A stretch of 64,000 nt of DNA from Seiridium cupressi (GCA_036674765.1 JARVKI010000002.1:744001-808000), one strand, 5' to 3'; shown: positions 9,883 through 23,061, numbered from the stretch's first letter. Program-made: numbers and translations. The notes: generated by a model from the letters alone, not told the origin.

Positions 9883-12734
9883 GCCAACCCAACTCAACCG
9901 GCTTGTTCTAGGTAGCATCCCATGCAGGCCGGACGGCTTGAGATGCTGATAGAGGTACCCCAATATTCGAGCCACCCGGGAAGCACGTCTGGAGGATCCG
10001 TGATGACAGGTCCCTCGCTCTGTCTCGGCCGAGTCGTCCCTGTATTGAAGCATGGATCAATGACTCACGTGACTGCGCGTTTCATCTTAGCCTGGGCACC
10101 CATTCGGATGAGGGCCGGGGGTGGGTTGCGGAGCGATCGGTGCTAAAAGCCTGCAAGGCAAGTGCCGATAGGGTGGGGTGCTTGGCAGAACCGTTGTTCG
10201 TGTTGTATGCCTTGGCCTGGCTGATTATGGACTCTGCCGGACCAGACATCCCAGCTAGAATCTAATGGTGGTCCTCTTCCCTCATGGTATTGGCCTTGAA
10301 GCCGCTCAAAATAGTACCAGCAACGGACTGAGTCTTCGCAAGGCTTGGGTTCTGAGGCTACAGGTACGTAGCGGCAACTTCCGCAGAATGAATCTAAACG
10401 ATGTCAGTTAAATAGGCCTCGGTATCGTATTATAGCAGTGAATGTAAGCACTCCACACTTGGCGCGAGCGATGCTGGTGAGCATGAATGTTAAACAATAC
10501 TGAGAGAGATCTGCAGATTATAACTTAAAGGGCGTGTGGGGAATATAATGGGATACGGTACAAATCAATAACATCTATTACCCGTACTGTGTGGTGCAGT
10601 GGTTGTCATACCACCTTACGGGGGCATGCGGACGGATTGATAGAATGGGGCAGATAGGGGAGCCCGTCTTTTTCTGGAAGGGAAACGACGGCAAGGATTT
10701 TATAAAAAAGAAGATCTCCCAGGGAAGGGAAGGGAAGGTGGGGACAAGGGAGCAAAAAGGCATTAACATTAGCTCGCCGTTCGTCCGGAAGCCGTCAGAT
10801 AACATATCATATGAAAGAAAGGGCTTGGATATTAGAAATCCATACCTGGGGGAATATCATAAACGTATGACAGAGGTAAAGCAAAGATTACCCAAACGTA
10901 CATTGTGTGCCTTCACCACGGCAGGGCGGGGTATTCAATTGGAGGGTTGCACGGCTTACAATGAGGTTTACTCAAGTGCGCATCGAGACGGAACCCCCAC
11001 AAGAGAGGAACTTAGGGTAGTTAGCAAGTGTGGCCCAAGATTCAAAAGACAGCAGACAGTCAAAGCACTTCCGATAAAAATAAATGCCTCAGATGATTGA
11101 ACCCTCTTTCATCTAGCGCTGCAGTTTCTCCAGACCCCCCTTTTTCCTCCTCTATCAATTCAAAAGGAATTAAAGCTTGACGTGTAATTGTCTACGCTGA
11201 CGAGACCACAGGGCGCAGCAAATGTCCACATTCTGGCGAAACTTTAAAGTGACTACAAGAACCAATGCGGATTTAAAGTTGTCGCGTGCTACACGAAACA
11301 TGGTTTTGATATTTTTATGGCATTTACGACAACCATTTTCACCCAGTACTACAAGGACTTTGATACAGTATTTGATCTATAGTTTTGATATATATATAAA
11401 ATCAACCTATGAGTTGACTAGACTTCGTGTCAGAAACCCAAGGCGCACACACTCGTATGTTGAGTTAAATCGCATTCAATCTCTGTGCAGCACTATTCTA
11501 GCAGCTTGCCAAAACTAGATCAGTTCCTCCGAGAGATGAAAGTATATGTAGAAGTGTTCATGAATAGACCAAGCCAACGGAAAGGCGGTAATATTGAGTG
11601 GGTTCCGAGTAAAAAAGACGAGCTTGACCTTCGTGTAGCGATATATCCTACGACTGAAACATTATTCAGTCACGAAAAGACATATGCCCAGGTCTAGAGT
11701 GCAGTTCAAACCTTCGCGGTGGTCCTAATTCAAAGAACTCTAAAACGAAAGAAGATCGTCGAAAAAACCGTCGCACTTTTTAACAGTGATCGACAAATTC
11801 CCGAACCACCCTCATGCCATCAACACATCATTCCGACATACGAGCCTGTGAACAAACCTAAGCAGAGTTGATAAACGTCGAGGCTTTTATTTTGACCAGT
11901 AATAGCATATCGTGATAAATTGTCAATCTTCTTAACTCAGCACTTCTTTTCTCTCGTGAGCCCAGATTTCGAGAAGAGAGTATCCGACGTGGTCAACTAG
12001 CCGATATTGCGAACTACCTATATATGATGGACAATAGTATTTGATTTGAAAGAAATCGGATGCTGATATTTGACCCTTAGAAAGGCGTTTAACTAGGAAA
12101 GCCGTGAAGCATCAAATTGCAGATGTGTCGGGACCGGTCGATGATTGAGCTGATCTTCGAGATATGATAACCACCGCCTTTCATCCTTTAAGTGCTGGAA
12201 CTTGAAGATATGTGAATGTCATAGGGAGTTATCCGTATCTTATCCATCAATAACTGAGAAGTGCCCATCAAGCATGCGCACTGCGCGATGGTCGTGATGT
12301 ATCAACAACGTAAATGTGGCACCCAGCCGTCTTGTTACCTTTCACCAACCCATACCATTACGGCTAACATTCTTCTACTATTGGCATCTTGGCGGTCTGC
12401 CACGTCTGACGCAGCACCAGCCTACTTTACCTCGCAGGTTGTAAATGGCAATAACACAAAATAAACAAGCTTAAGAAGTGAAAGGTCGTCGTGCAGCCCT
12501 TCTTCATATATCTAATCGAAACCATAATGGAAGGGAGCCGATACAGCCCTTGCAATCAATGTTTGATATGCATAATTGCGCATAGTCAGTTCGACCTTGG
12601 GCCTATCTGGATAAGCTACCGCACTTAAACCTGCGGCCAGATGGTACGATAGACGCAATTGCCGCAGCTGACAATAATGACAATTACATAGTATTAGTTA
12701 TAATATTTCTTTATTACCTATTTCTGCACTTTCA
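9883..12734. other. Gene-poor region between bZIP gene and GPI8
   Basis: About 2.85 kb. The longest open frame (10591-11100, plus strand, 169 codons) begins at GTG and has no recognisable domain, so I do not call it. One compact hairpin is visible near 10581-10622. No transposase, tRNA or conserved protein segment is seen. Confidence 0.5.
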
Positions 12735-13967
12735 CTACCTTGCCCTCTCAAGATGTGAGCCTAGTGCCCACAATGCAGTGCATCCTGCCAGCGCAGTTGC
12801 ACCGACCAGCTTCTTCGTCCACCAATTATCATCGTTCAGGGGCTTAGCTGTAGGAATCTTTCGCTCTGACTTCTTCTCGGTCTTGCCTGGCTCAGTAGTG
12901 TTTTTCTCCGCAGACGACTCCTCATCGGCCAGCTGCCTCAGTTGCGCGATGGTCCGGCTGAGAGCCAACATATCGTCATCAATCGTAGTGTTCCTAGCAC
13001 CATCAATTTCGACGTTCTGCACGTTCCCAAAGAAGTCGGTCAAGAGCCGACTACGTGCTTGGTCAGCCCCGCCTCTAAACAGGTCGTAGCGCACGCCTGC
13101 GTGAGAATGTATCTTTTCATAGCTGTAGCTATCGAACAAATCTCCAACGGTCTTCTTGCTGCTCAAGTCTTTCACCTCGGACTCGAGGAATTCCAGATTG
13201 TAGTATGTATAGCGATCAATGACGGCTACGCCAACGTCGTTGTCGGCATGATGCGAATACGAGGACTGGTCAAGCTCGGATGACCCAGTCGCGATAATGT
13301 TTGGCGAGTACAGCTTGCTGTACATGGTGTTCGCTTGGCATGTGTCGATCATGAACAGGATCTCGTGGTATCTGTTGGCATTGCGTTAGCATGGCTGTCG
13401 CTAGTCTCATGCCCATGAAGTTGAGAACACTGACCTCCTCTTCTCCCACATCTGCTCGAAAGCATCGGCCAAATCGAAAGCGCCGATTTCCTCAGCATCC
13501 TGGAATTTCAAGAATTCATTGCCACCATGACCGGTCATGTAGACAAAGATGTTACTCCGATCGTCCGTCAACAACCTCTTGCTCCGAGGCATCTCGTCGC
13601 CAACACGGTCTGTCAACAGCCTGATGAAGTTCTCCACTGTGACCTCGTACCCTCTGTAGTCCACTTCGATATTGTCGCCGTACAAATCGACCGCTCGATC
13701 CGCGTTACTATAGACGGTGCCCGGGAATGCATTTCGCGGGTTGCATGCCATGTCGTCGGGGAGCATGAGGATGATCTGCGAGTCCGGGATGCCCAGTCGC
13801 TTGACGGTCCGGTACATGGACAAGACATTGGCGAGATGTCGGTAGTTGAACCAGAATCGCGATGTTCCAACGAGGACTGCCCAGTTGCTGGTGTGTTCCG
13901 CTGACACAGGGGCGAGCAGATTGGCTGCTAGCAGCATCGGCAGCTGTAGGATGTTGGAGATCTTCAT
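12735..13967 (-). CDS. GPI8: GPI-anchor transamidase catalytic subunit (PIG-K/Gpi8)
   Basis: Two exons (13435-13967, 12735-13371) separated by a 63-base intron give 389 residues. The enzyme cleaves the C-terminal signal of proproteins in the ER lumen and transfers them to glycosylphosphatidylinositol. It is a C13 cysteine peptidase. Residues 1-23 are a signal peptide. The fold begins at [17 protein letters not shown]. The catalytic His is in [10 protein letters not shown], and the catalytic Cys is in [11 protein letters not shown] just after the intron, where Gpi8 proteins also carry it. A single membrane helix ([20 protein letters not shown]) lies at the C-terminus, as in fungal Gpi8. Length and architecture match the family. 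The gene has a long spacer on both sides. The unspliced reading frame would lack the catalytic Cys. Confidence 0.95.
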
Positions 13968-15137
13968 CGCGGTACTCTCTTGCTCTATTGTAGTTGTTTG
14001 TGATAAGACTGGTCGAAAGAATGAGCCGTTGGCGTCTCTGGAGCTACTCGCATGAGAATTGTAGGTATTTGTCAGTAGGTTACATATGGCAATTGCGCGA
14101 TCCCCAGCGGCGTCACAGGGGTTCTCGGTGTGTGTCCGCACACCGAGGAATCCACTAACTGGAGAGAGACTAGACTAGTGGGTCATCACCTTGTTGACCT
14201 TGCAGCTGTCCCGACCCCCGCGGTTGTATGATGGTTCATAAGTAGGGCGATAAGATTTGCATAGCAATACCTGTCTGCTGTGCAGCATGTACGGCCAGTT
14301 TAAATGACTCGATATTAAATGTGCAACTGTCTGTTTTTCGGCGAGACTTTGCGTGTTTCTCTTCATCAAGTTTGCAACTATTACATAGGACAAACCGCCA
14401 ACCAGGTCACGCATCGTGTAGTGGGGAGACTCCGGCGACATTAGCCTCAATTGATAGTGTATCTATGTACCTTGGTTCTAGAACTACCTAAGAATCCGTC
14501 AATCAATCACATGTTTCTAAACAAACGTGAGGGCAACGATGTGCTTGTGCTACGATTAGGTAGTGCTAGGGATTCTAGGTAATATCATCCATGTTGACGA
14601 ATCTACTAGACTACAATGCAATTAGTTAGCGTCTGCTCTACAGTAGGGGTCCTTGGGGTCCTCCTTGCTAGGCGCCGCAAACGGCGAGTGCCTACCACGG
14701 GCTGCAAGGTAGCCGGCCGTTATGGATCTCTAGTGACGCATGATGATTCCAAAATGCAGCTCGCCAAATGCATGCCTTGCCCCGCCCTGCCGGAGAGGCG
14801 TGACGACTCTTTGTGAACCGCTGTGAAATGTACACGATGATCTCCCGATCCACTCAGAAGCCTAATCCAACTTGCCTGTCCCATGGGTGCCTGAGTTTTT
14901 TAATTGTACGTGGACAAGTCATGGGACGGCACGATGGTTTCGCGGAACGGTTGAAACCAACTTCCGCGTTCCCTCGCTGAGCAACGCCGCACAACGCGCT
15001 CACCTTTCGCATCTCCGTTTGCTTGCCACCTAGGAAATACTTTGACTGCCGACAAAACACCACTCCCAACTTCTACTAATTTCCAAGCACAATTTCAAAC
15101 ACCTTTCAGCAATCCTGCTTTACCAACACCGCCAACA
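13968..15137. other. Divergent promoter region of GPI8 and the histidine-phosphatase gene
   Basis: No convincing gene seen. The short frames on both strands lack signal peptides, domains or biased composition. The right-hand 100 bases are CA/CT-rich, as expected for a 5' leader before the ATG at 15138. Confidence 0.5.
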
Positions 15138-17251
15138 ATGGGCCGCCCTCCGGCGTACGTCTTTGTCGTAAGGTTCGTATTTCGGTCATATCGACATCCC
15201 GCCTTTGGTAATTAGCTTACCTAACATATAACAGGCATGGCAACCGGCTGGACGCCGCCGACAAACAATGGCATCTGACCTCCCCGGCGCCTTACGATCC
15301 CCCTCTCACATATGGTGGTTGGCTACAGTGCAGGACGCTGGGTGCTCGGATTGCGTCTATCCTGCTGGAGAGGGAAGCCGAAGACGAAGCTGCCCACGCG
15401 GACGCGTACAAGGCACCGAACGGAGATACAAATCAACCTAGGAAGAAACGGCGGTATCAGGTCACCCTGCACAGCTCTCCGTTCCTTCGTTGTGTACAGA
15501 CTTCGATCGCAATCAGTGCCGGGCTTGCCTCGAACACCACGCCCACAAAGCCTGGCGAACAAGTGCCGTCACAAGTGAAGCCCTCGCGGGCTGATCAGGT
15601 GTCATCCTTCTCAAACCCAGCACCTTCGCGATCTCGACCTACCATTACCACCAGCGCTCTTTCCGCCGAATCCTCGTCGAGCCCCAATCAATTCGAGAAG
15701 GCCGTGTTGCGGCTCGATCCTTTCTTGGGAGAATGGGCCTCACCGGACTACTTCGAACACATCACGCCACCCCCACATTCGAGTTTGATGCTTATGACGG
15801 CAAAGGCGGATCTACTCCGGAAGGAGGACTACATGAGTTACCCACATATCAGCACGCAAAACAACACGCCGGCGACGTCGTCAAGCCAACTTTGGAACTC
15901 CCCAACCCAAACAAGCAACTCGGGACTGGACAGCCTTCCGAAGATAGGTGACGCTTTGTCTGGTGAGTCGGCCACGGAGCGCAGAGGAAGCCACAAGGCC
16001 GCTTCTTCTGGGCCAGCAAACCCTACCGGCTACGTAGCGCCCACACCAACCTATGCCGTTTCCTCTTCCCAACCAATTCCGCCGGGCTATGTCGCGCATG
16101 CCAGAGATGCATGTGTTGACATTGACTATCAATGGGATTCAACAAGAGACCCTATTGGTTGGGGCGAGGGAGGTGAGTTGCCGGAAGAATGGGCCGCAAT
16201 GCATCAGCGATTTAGGAAAGGCCTCAAACGCCTGGTAGACTGGTACTCGACTACTGACTTCCCAGGCCGCATGGTCACCAAGACCCCGACGACACCTAAT
16301 CCTGTCAAATTCGACTGCAACGCTGCCGGAGGATGTGCTGTTGATGAGGATGACGTGGAGGTCGAGAACGTGGTCATCCTAGTGTCGCATGGCGCTGGCT
16401 GCAATGCTCTGGTTGGCGGTATCACAAACCAGCCTGTTCTTGCAGATGTCCCCATGTCGTCATTGAGCATGGCAAAACGGCGCTCGGTTTTTGACAACAA
16501 CCAGGAAATTGCTGATGGACGCGCTGTGACATCTCTTGATGATGCATTGTTGCGGAATAAGATCACAGTGCCAGAGCTGTATGAGCTGCCAATGTTTGCC
16601 AACACAGACCACTTGGTAAGCTCAGCCCCTGTAAGTAGGTCCTCCAGTGTCAAAACTGGCTCGAGAGGACGTGATTCAGGGGGCCTGAGCTCGGCATTGA
16701 AGGATATCAATTTCGGTGCCCACTATGGTCAAACACGAGATCACCGCAGTCATTCGTTGACACTGGGAACTTTGAGGAGAAGCTCAAATGGGACAGGCTC
16801 TACTGCCAGGTCTCCTTCTATTGTTTCAACTGGCGGTGCTAAAGGCGGAATTACTGTCGGCAGTGGCGTGAGAAGTTTCGGCGCTGCCCCTCGTACTACC
16901 TCATGGGGAATGTGGACACCGAAGCAGCAACCGGCAGAGCCTGAAGAGGATCTCGATTTACCCATGACCCTCGACTTCAGCCTTGAAAAGGAAGCCAAGA
17001 AGGCGACTCCCCCAGAGCCCATTGTGGAAATGCCTGAGCACGAAGACGGCCATCTGCCCGTGGCATCACCTCCAGCCCACAGAGAGGAGCACGACAAGGT
17101 GGACACAGATGCCTTTCCACCAGTGACAATTGGATCTAACATGTGGGGGACGCCTCGACCTCCTGATGAGGCTGAAAAGATGCGAGATTTCAGTTCGCAG
17201 AAGCGACGCTGGACTGTCAGTGAACGACAGCCTGTTGCCCACCACAGCTGA
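15138..17251 (+). CDS. Histidine phosphatase superfamily (phosphoglycerate-mutase-like) protein
   Basis: Two exons (15138-15172 and 15235-17251) give 683 residues. The first exon encodes only the first 11 residues plus two bases, and the intron splits the Arg codon of the catalytic RHG motif: the spliced N-terminus reads VFVVRHGNRLD. The second active-site His appears in VILVSHGAGCNALVGG about 400 residues later, the usual order for this fold. Between them lies a Ser/Thr/Pro-rich insertion, and the C-terminal 230 residues are also low-complexity and probably disordered. Fungal relatives with this layout are annotated as phosphoglycerate-mutase-family proteins; a glycolytic role is unlikely given the length. 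The substrate is unknown. The ATG at 15138 is in a good context, just after a pyrimidine- and CAA-rich leader. Confidence 0.85.
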
Positions 17252-17949
17252 AGACCGTATCAGATCTGCATCATCTTCTATTTCCTGAAGCTAGCTGAAA
17301 TACGCTCGCTCTAGATTTGTTAATTCGTGTCTCGGCTCTGTCTAACGATCAGTTCGGCGTTTTCAAGTCGCCTGCTACATTTCCACCATGGAAAATGAAT
17401 ACTAGAACGCATGGATGGAGCGTTGTTTCTTCATGAGTATCATTCAAAAAAGAAAACGGCATAGCATAGGGTATGAAAAAGGCGCAAAAGGGACGGAATA
17501 TGTGGTGTTCTAGGGCAAATCCCCCTCAACACTTAATTTGATGTCTTGTACATATTTGACACTTAGACTGTAGATAGCCTTGCAGTAAGGTAATGCTTCA
17601 GATATGATGATAGATCAAAGTTTGATCAAGATTGGGTATTTGTGCCATCTATTCTGCCAGTGCAATGCCCAAAAGTATGGATGCTAGCTATATATTTTCT
17701 CTGACCTATGGACATAGCCCCGGTATATTGGGGCTCCCAGCTTCTTCTACCTTGCTAGTTTGGTCTTCTATGTTCATTATAATCCTTGACCCTCGTTTCT
17801 AGGCAGTCGGCGCATTCCCGATCGCTCTGGAGAATTCCCCTTCCACGGCGAAGTCGGGTGCCTAATTTAACCCCGAGTACATCCCTAGGGATTGCACCGG
17901 TATACCGCTGCTTTCTTTTAATAGTCGAATGGTCTATTCTTGCGCTGCT
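17252..17949. other. Convergent 3' region of histidine-phosphatase and carrier genes
   Basis: Both flanking genes end here. The sequence is AT-richer than its neighbours and probably holds both 3' untranslated regions. I see no gene. Confidence 0.5.
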
Positions 17950-19110
17950 TCAACCGAAAGCCTTGTTCATAGCCTGGTGGGCCAACTCGACGCCCAAGAA
18001 CGTAGCAGCATTAGCCGGCACGGCTCTCGCCAGCGCGGGGCCGAAGCCGGGGAAGAAGGCCTTGACGCCGCCGCGGCCGTAGATCTCCCTGATCACACCG
18101 CCGATGCTCACGTTGCCCTCGGCCGTCTGCAGCCTGCTCTTGACCGTGTCGACGGGGAACACGGGGATCCACATGGCGATACCCGCCGCACCTCCGGCGG
18201 CCGTGACTGCCAGCAGCGAGAGGTCGCCCTGCGGCTTGCCCGTCGCGGGGTCTACGGGCGTCAGGCGCCGCTTGATGTACTCGTACGCCGCGAAGTACGC
18301 GGCCGATCCGGGCCCGTCGCGAGCCAGCGTTGCGGTGCTACCACGGAATACCGACCGGACTCCGCCTTCCTTGTAGAGCTGCTTCACGACGTCCAGACCG
18401 CCTTTGTATTTCGGCTCCTCGCCGGGCTTGAGGCGCTGCCCTTGCACCTGCAGGATCACCTTTACGCGCTCGAAGGGCGCCGTGATGGCCGTCATGGGGA
18501 TGGCGCTGAAGAAGCCGGCTGCGGAAACCTGGGCGATGGAGAATTGGGGCGCGCCAGTCGCTGGGTTCGTGGCCACGGTCGAGTACGCGCTGACAAGCTG
18601 TTTGCCTACATCATAACCCCAGAAGGATACGGCGACTGTGCAGTTTCTCTGTTAGTTCACTTATTTTCTAGCAGATTATTCCCCCAGCCCCTCCGGCCCC
18701 GGATGTGCTAGACAGACGACTCCGGGAGGGAAAACAATAAAAGCGAGTGACCACTTACACATGGGTGTAACGCCCACCAAGGGCGCACTGACACCGGCAT
18801 ACAAGCCCCTCCTCAGGCCATCGCGCGCAATGCTCTGCTTGAGACAGTCGACGGCGCTCTTATAGACGCCCTTGTCCGCAGTCTGCAGCCGGACCTTGAC
18901 CAAGTCGAACGGGTGTCCCACGACGACGGCGCAGACACCACCGAAACCGCCGGCAGCCAGGGAGCGCAGTTGCGACAGGCCAGAGCTAGCCGCGGCTTTC
19001 GCCTCTGCCTTAATCTCAGCCTTCAGCTCGTCCTTGGACTCTGGGATGTGTGGCAGTTTGGAGGCCACAGTCTCCTTTATAGAGGTGGCTGGGGAGTCGT
19101 TGGACGGCAT
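17950..19110 (-). CDS. acuH: Mitochondrial carnitine/acyl-carnitine carrier (AcuH-like)
   Basis: Two exons (18759-19110, 17950-18635) give 345 residues. It is a mitochondrial carrier family protein with three tandem repeats and the signature PX(D/E)XX(K/R) in each: HPFDLVKVRLQ, APFERVKVILQ and FPVDTVKSRLQ. The substrate family is suggested by the sequences GVTPMFAVSFWGYD, RDGPGSAAYFAAYEY and WIPVFPVDTVKSRLQTA, which resemble AcuH/CrC1-type carriers that exchange acyl-carnitine for carnitine across the inner membrane. In Aspergillus, AcuH is needed for growth on acetate and fatty acids. An N-terminal extension of about 50 charged residues (helix rich in Lys, Glu, Ala) precedes the first helix. 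The intron lies in the middle of repeat 1. It converges on the histidine-phosphatase gene. Confidence 0.92.
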
Positions 19111-20253
19111 TGTGACTGTGCTGGCCGGGGGAGGCGGCAGGATGAAGAGTGGGAAGAGAGAAGAGGATATAGGAGGTCGGTAGGAAGAGGATGTGCAGCT
19201 CTGTAGAGCTAGCAGCGGCTCTCAGTTATGTAAGCCCGTTCTCTCTGGCTTGTGATCGCGACCCGCTTTCTCGTGCGCTTAAGGCTGTTATGGCGGGAAT
19301 CTTTTCTACAACTCTTTGCAACGACGTGAAGACCCTCGTATTTAGATACCGAATGCTCATGCAATAAGGCAGGTGCCGCTTCGTGCTCCTTGTTTGGCTG
19401 TCTCAGCAAAGAGAACGGATTGTCGCGATCCCTGATAAGCTTTTGAGGAATTGCGATGCGACGGTTTCGGTCGTCGGCGATTCGCAACGACGTCAGTGCC
19501 TCGGCTCGTGGTGGATACTTAAGGCCGCTGTACCGCTCTCAGGTCTTTTATACAATTGCAGCGCGCTTGATCAGTCCTGTGGTAATCACAACTGGCGGAG
19601 TCCGAGATATCAGCTTGCTGACTGACTTGGTGCACTTGGTAACAAATCCCTGCGTGAAAACAAAAAATACAGAGTTGGGGTTGCAGTTGGAGAAGATCAG
19701 CCGGTACAAGTACATAATAAGACTGCTCGGTATTCTGCCTCGGCCGCTTCGGTTCAATGGAGGGGCCAAGGTTCCCCGTGGGGGTTTTGGGTACCCGGGC
19801 CCCAAAATGGCCGCCGCCCCTACACTAACCAGCTGTCACCACGGCTGACATCCCTCACGTTGGGTTAAGCCACTGGCCACCCCTCATGTTCGGATATGCA
19901 ATGCATCTCCTTGCAGCTGCATGGAAGTGGCTGATCTCTTCTCCGGGCGGATGGAGTTGCAGACGATCGAAAGGCCCAAGGATTCCGTTACATAATCAGC
20001 CATGACAGCTTAAGGCTGGTAGATATACTATCTGCGTTGCGTTTATGAAAAGGTTGTACAAGAATCGGTGCCAAGGGTATCATAATCGTGTTAATCCTCT
20101 CGCAACTTCCTCTAATTGGTGCAGAACCGACAAACATGCACTCGTCTATAAGATAATGGGCGTTCTACCTCCAATTGTCCAAGCCGGGCTTATCTTGTCC
20201 AACGCAAAGCATCAAATGGCCGGCACATTCACACTTGGTTCCAAACCTCTCCA
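19111..20253. other. Intergenic region between carrier and zinc-transporter genes
   Basis: About 1.1 kb, holding the promoter of the carrier gene at its left end and the 3' flank of the zinc transporter at its right. The short frames here have no recognisable protein features. Confidence 0.5.
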
Positions 20254-21959
20254 CTAATGAAAGGCTGGCGTCTTCGGTGTTAGTGGACTGGCTCTTCCCA
20301 TGCCGCACCAGCACAATGTGTCCCCTTCTCGCTCCATATGTATAGTCATATCGATGCCCTTCTCCGTAAGATAGTTCTTGACCTTTTCTTGCACGTCTTC
20401 TAGGTCGGTTCCACGCATGGCCGCTACATGGATCACGCCTATGAGAGTACCATGAGCATCATTCCCAGTTCGATCATCGGCCCAGAACTTTGGTACGGCA
20501 TATGAGGCCACGCCGCGAACCTCGGTGATTCCTGTCAATGTGTTGCGCAGCATGTATTCGCTGTCGTCGGGATTGACGAGCAGTAGTCGGTGAGCTGATG
20601 ATTTGACAAGTGGCACGGCTGTGATGGCGATCAGATACGCGATGAGGAAGGATGCCACAGGATCCCAGCCAGACCACGGAAAGAGATACGTTAAAACCGT
20701 CGAGGCGATGACTGAGGCGCTACCTAGCGTATCGGCTAAGATATGCAGATAAATTCCATGCATGTTGTCGTTGTCATGCGAGTGTCCATGGGAGTGGCCG
20801 TGGCCATGCCCATGTCCATGAGAATGATCATGGCCGTGATCATGGCCGTGATGTCCGTGGGACCCAAAAGCGAATATTCCCAACAAATTGACGATCAGTC
20901 CCAGAGTACTGACAACGAAGAGGTCCAAAAGTCGTTTCGTTTCTCTTCCTTCCAAGAGTCTTTCGAAGCCCTCAAACATAATTTCGACACTGATCAATCT
21001 GTGAAATCGTCAGCTATAGGCTCGCATGTGAGGTTTGTAGCACTCACATCAAGAATATTCCGTTGGCAAATCCACTCAGGGTTTCAATCTTGCCAAACCC
21101 GTACGGGAATCTTTGACTAGGAGGCCACTTGGCCATTACTGCGGCAAACAACCCGACGGCTAATGCTACGCAGTCGAAGAACATGTGTATACTGTCACTG
21201 AGCAAACCAAGGGAGTCCGTGACATAGCCGTAAAAGGCCTGTACCGCCATGAAGGAGAAGTTCAGTCTGTGCGAGGTCAGTGCCACTTCATCTACAACCA
21301 TATGACATCACTTACACCATGAAGTAAAGAATGCGCCTCGAGTCTTTTTCGGTCATGACAGAATGTAGAAGCGGCCATCGTGATGTAAATGGCAACAAGA
21401 GACCTGTCAACTTGGAGTAATTGTTGTCGTGTGTGTGGACGTGACCGTGGTCATGTCCATGTGCGTGTCCATGATCATGTCCATGATGGTCGTGAGCGTG
21501 GTCGTGATCATGGCTATGGTCATGGTGATCGTGTCCGCAGTCCGAGTGGCTATGCTTGTGCCCATGATCATGGTGGTCGTGGTCGTGGTCGTGCGACGCG
21601 GCGGCGGCTTGTGTATCGAAATACGTATCGGGAGTACCTCGCGCCGGCGTCATTGGCGACATATCCTCAACAGGCGTCAAAGCATCGCCATGCCTCGACA
21701 ACGGCGAAGGGCGGTTCCCTCTCTTTTGTAGCGGCAGGTATGAATTCGCCCTGTAGTGTGACAGGTTTTGCTGCGCACGTTCTTCCCCTTCGTGGTCGAG
21801 ACCCGGGCTGTGACGGTGAGGCCCTAAGCTCTGGCTGTGTGAGTGCATGCCGGGGGACCGTCTCGAATGCCCGAAAGAGTGCGAGTGCCCGAGTGATTGG
21901 GTGTGGGCATGGTTATGGCTGTGAGGGAGCGGAGGCGTCGGCAGAGCATATGAGGCCAT
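20254..21959 (-). CDS. Cation diffusion facilitator zinc transporter, Msc2/ZnT5-like
   Basis: Three exons (21316-21959, 21048-21266, 20254-20998) give 535 residues; the ATG at 21959 is chosen because the frame upstream reaches only a TTG. The N-terminal 210 residues are Ser/Pro/His-rich and carry a long run of His-Asp/His-Gly pairs. Transmembrane motifs follow: SLGLLSDSIHMFFDC, containing the CDF metal-site SDxxHMxxD pattern, and later YLHILADTLGSASVIAS with the second HxxxD. A second His-rich loop (about HGHHGHDHGHDHSHGHGHGH) sits between helices IV and V. This architecture is that of Msc2/ZnT5-type carriers, which move zinc into the ER or Golgi lumen in exchange for protons. The C-terminal cytosolic domain ends with CWCGMG. 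Localisation is inferred from family resemblance. Confidence 0.9.
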
Positions 21960-23061
21960 ATTGCGTTCGGGATGGTAGGACTGCCAAGCGAGAAGAGGAG
22001 CTAATTGCAACTCCAATGGACTCGATCAATTCTTCATCGGAACATGTGCGTCGCAAAGGTCAGCAGCGGCCAGATCGAGCCCCACGAGCCAGGATAAGTT
22101 GGACGCGCGAAGAGTGTATGACGAAATCGGAAGCTGTGAAATGTTGCTTTGTCTTGACTCGTTTCGACCTTGGGGCGGAAGGAGGAAAGGGGCCCGCTTG
22201 GAGTGGGCACGAAGCGGGCGGTAGCGAGCAGCCCACGACCGAGATCTAATCTCCAGGATACGCGTAACTAGCGCAGGGACAATCCGATTGACGAGATGGT
22301 GTTTGACGTGTCGCACGACAAAGAGCAGACAGCAGAGGGCGAGCGACAGCTGGGAAGAAGGAACGGGACGAAGTAAATGGACACGCCCGACCAAATGCGG
22401 TCCTTTGTTGTCGTCGCCATTTTAGCCATTATCAAATGTCTCTCCGCTCGTTGATCCCTCCCCTGTTCGAGACGCTAGACGGTCCCCCTGTCCCGTGTAG
22501 CTTCAGCGGGGGATGCGACGCTGCTGACACCTGATTCGACAGTGGATAGCGGTCTTCAGAATGCGCTGCTGCAGGTCCCGATGGCTTAAAACGCAGATAA
22601 TCTTAGATAGTGGCTGTGGGTTGGTCACACGTCTGCGCTAACAGATGCAATCTGGCCTTTGGAAATCCCACCCAAGGCCCCATCATCAGTGCGTTACGCA
22701 GCAGCTCTCCTACAACCACGTCATCTTCTTCGAGGTCTGATCTTCCATGTAAGTGAATTGTCGGCGTCCCGTAAGAAGCTGCTTTCTGAGTGCTGTACGT
22801 TAGCTACATCACCTTCGGGCACGCCATGTCATTTTGTTTGACCTTCCTCTTAGCGTCAGGGTCTGAAATCTGAAAAAGAAGACATGTTTGAGCTAAACGT
22901 GGCATTCATGTTCTATCTTTAACGGCCTTCCATTCTTAGACCGCTAAGTAGCACTTGGCTGAACTCGCAGAAGGACAGGCCTAGGGAGATCACCAGGGTC
23001 TACCGCAGACCGGCGGATTCAACTAGGGATTTTGTATGTTGCCGCAAGCGAGGCTGTGGTC
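21960..23061. other. Divergent promoter region of zinc transporter and ALG1
   Basis: About 1.1 kb between two divergent genes. The open frame running antisense over the His-rich exon is a codon-bias shadow. No gene is seen. An additional non-coding exon of ALG1 cannot be excluded. Confidence 0.5.

Noticed and set aside
10591..11100. 169-codon plus-strand frame
   Set aside because: Begins at GTG, no recognised domain, no signal peptide and no supporting context.
17929..18711. Long plus-strand open frame (260 codons) over the carrier gene
   Set aside because: It is antisense to a well-supported mitochondrial carrier with all three signature motifs; the frame results from GC-rich codon bias.
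21389..22249. Plus-strand 286-codon frame over the zinc transporter
   Set aside because: It reads the complement of His-rich codons and has no protein-like composition.
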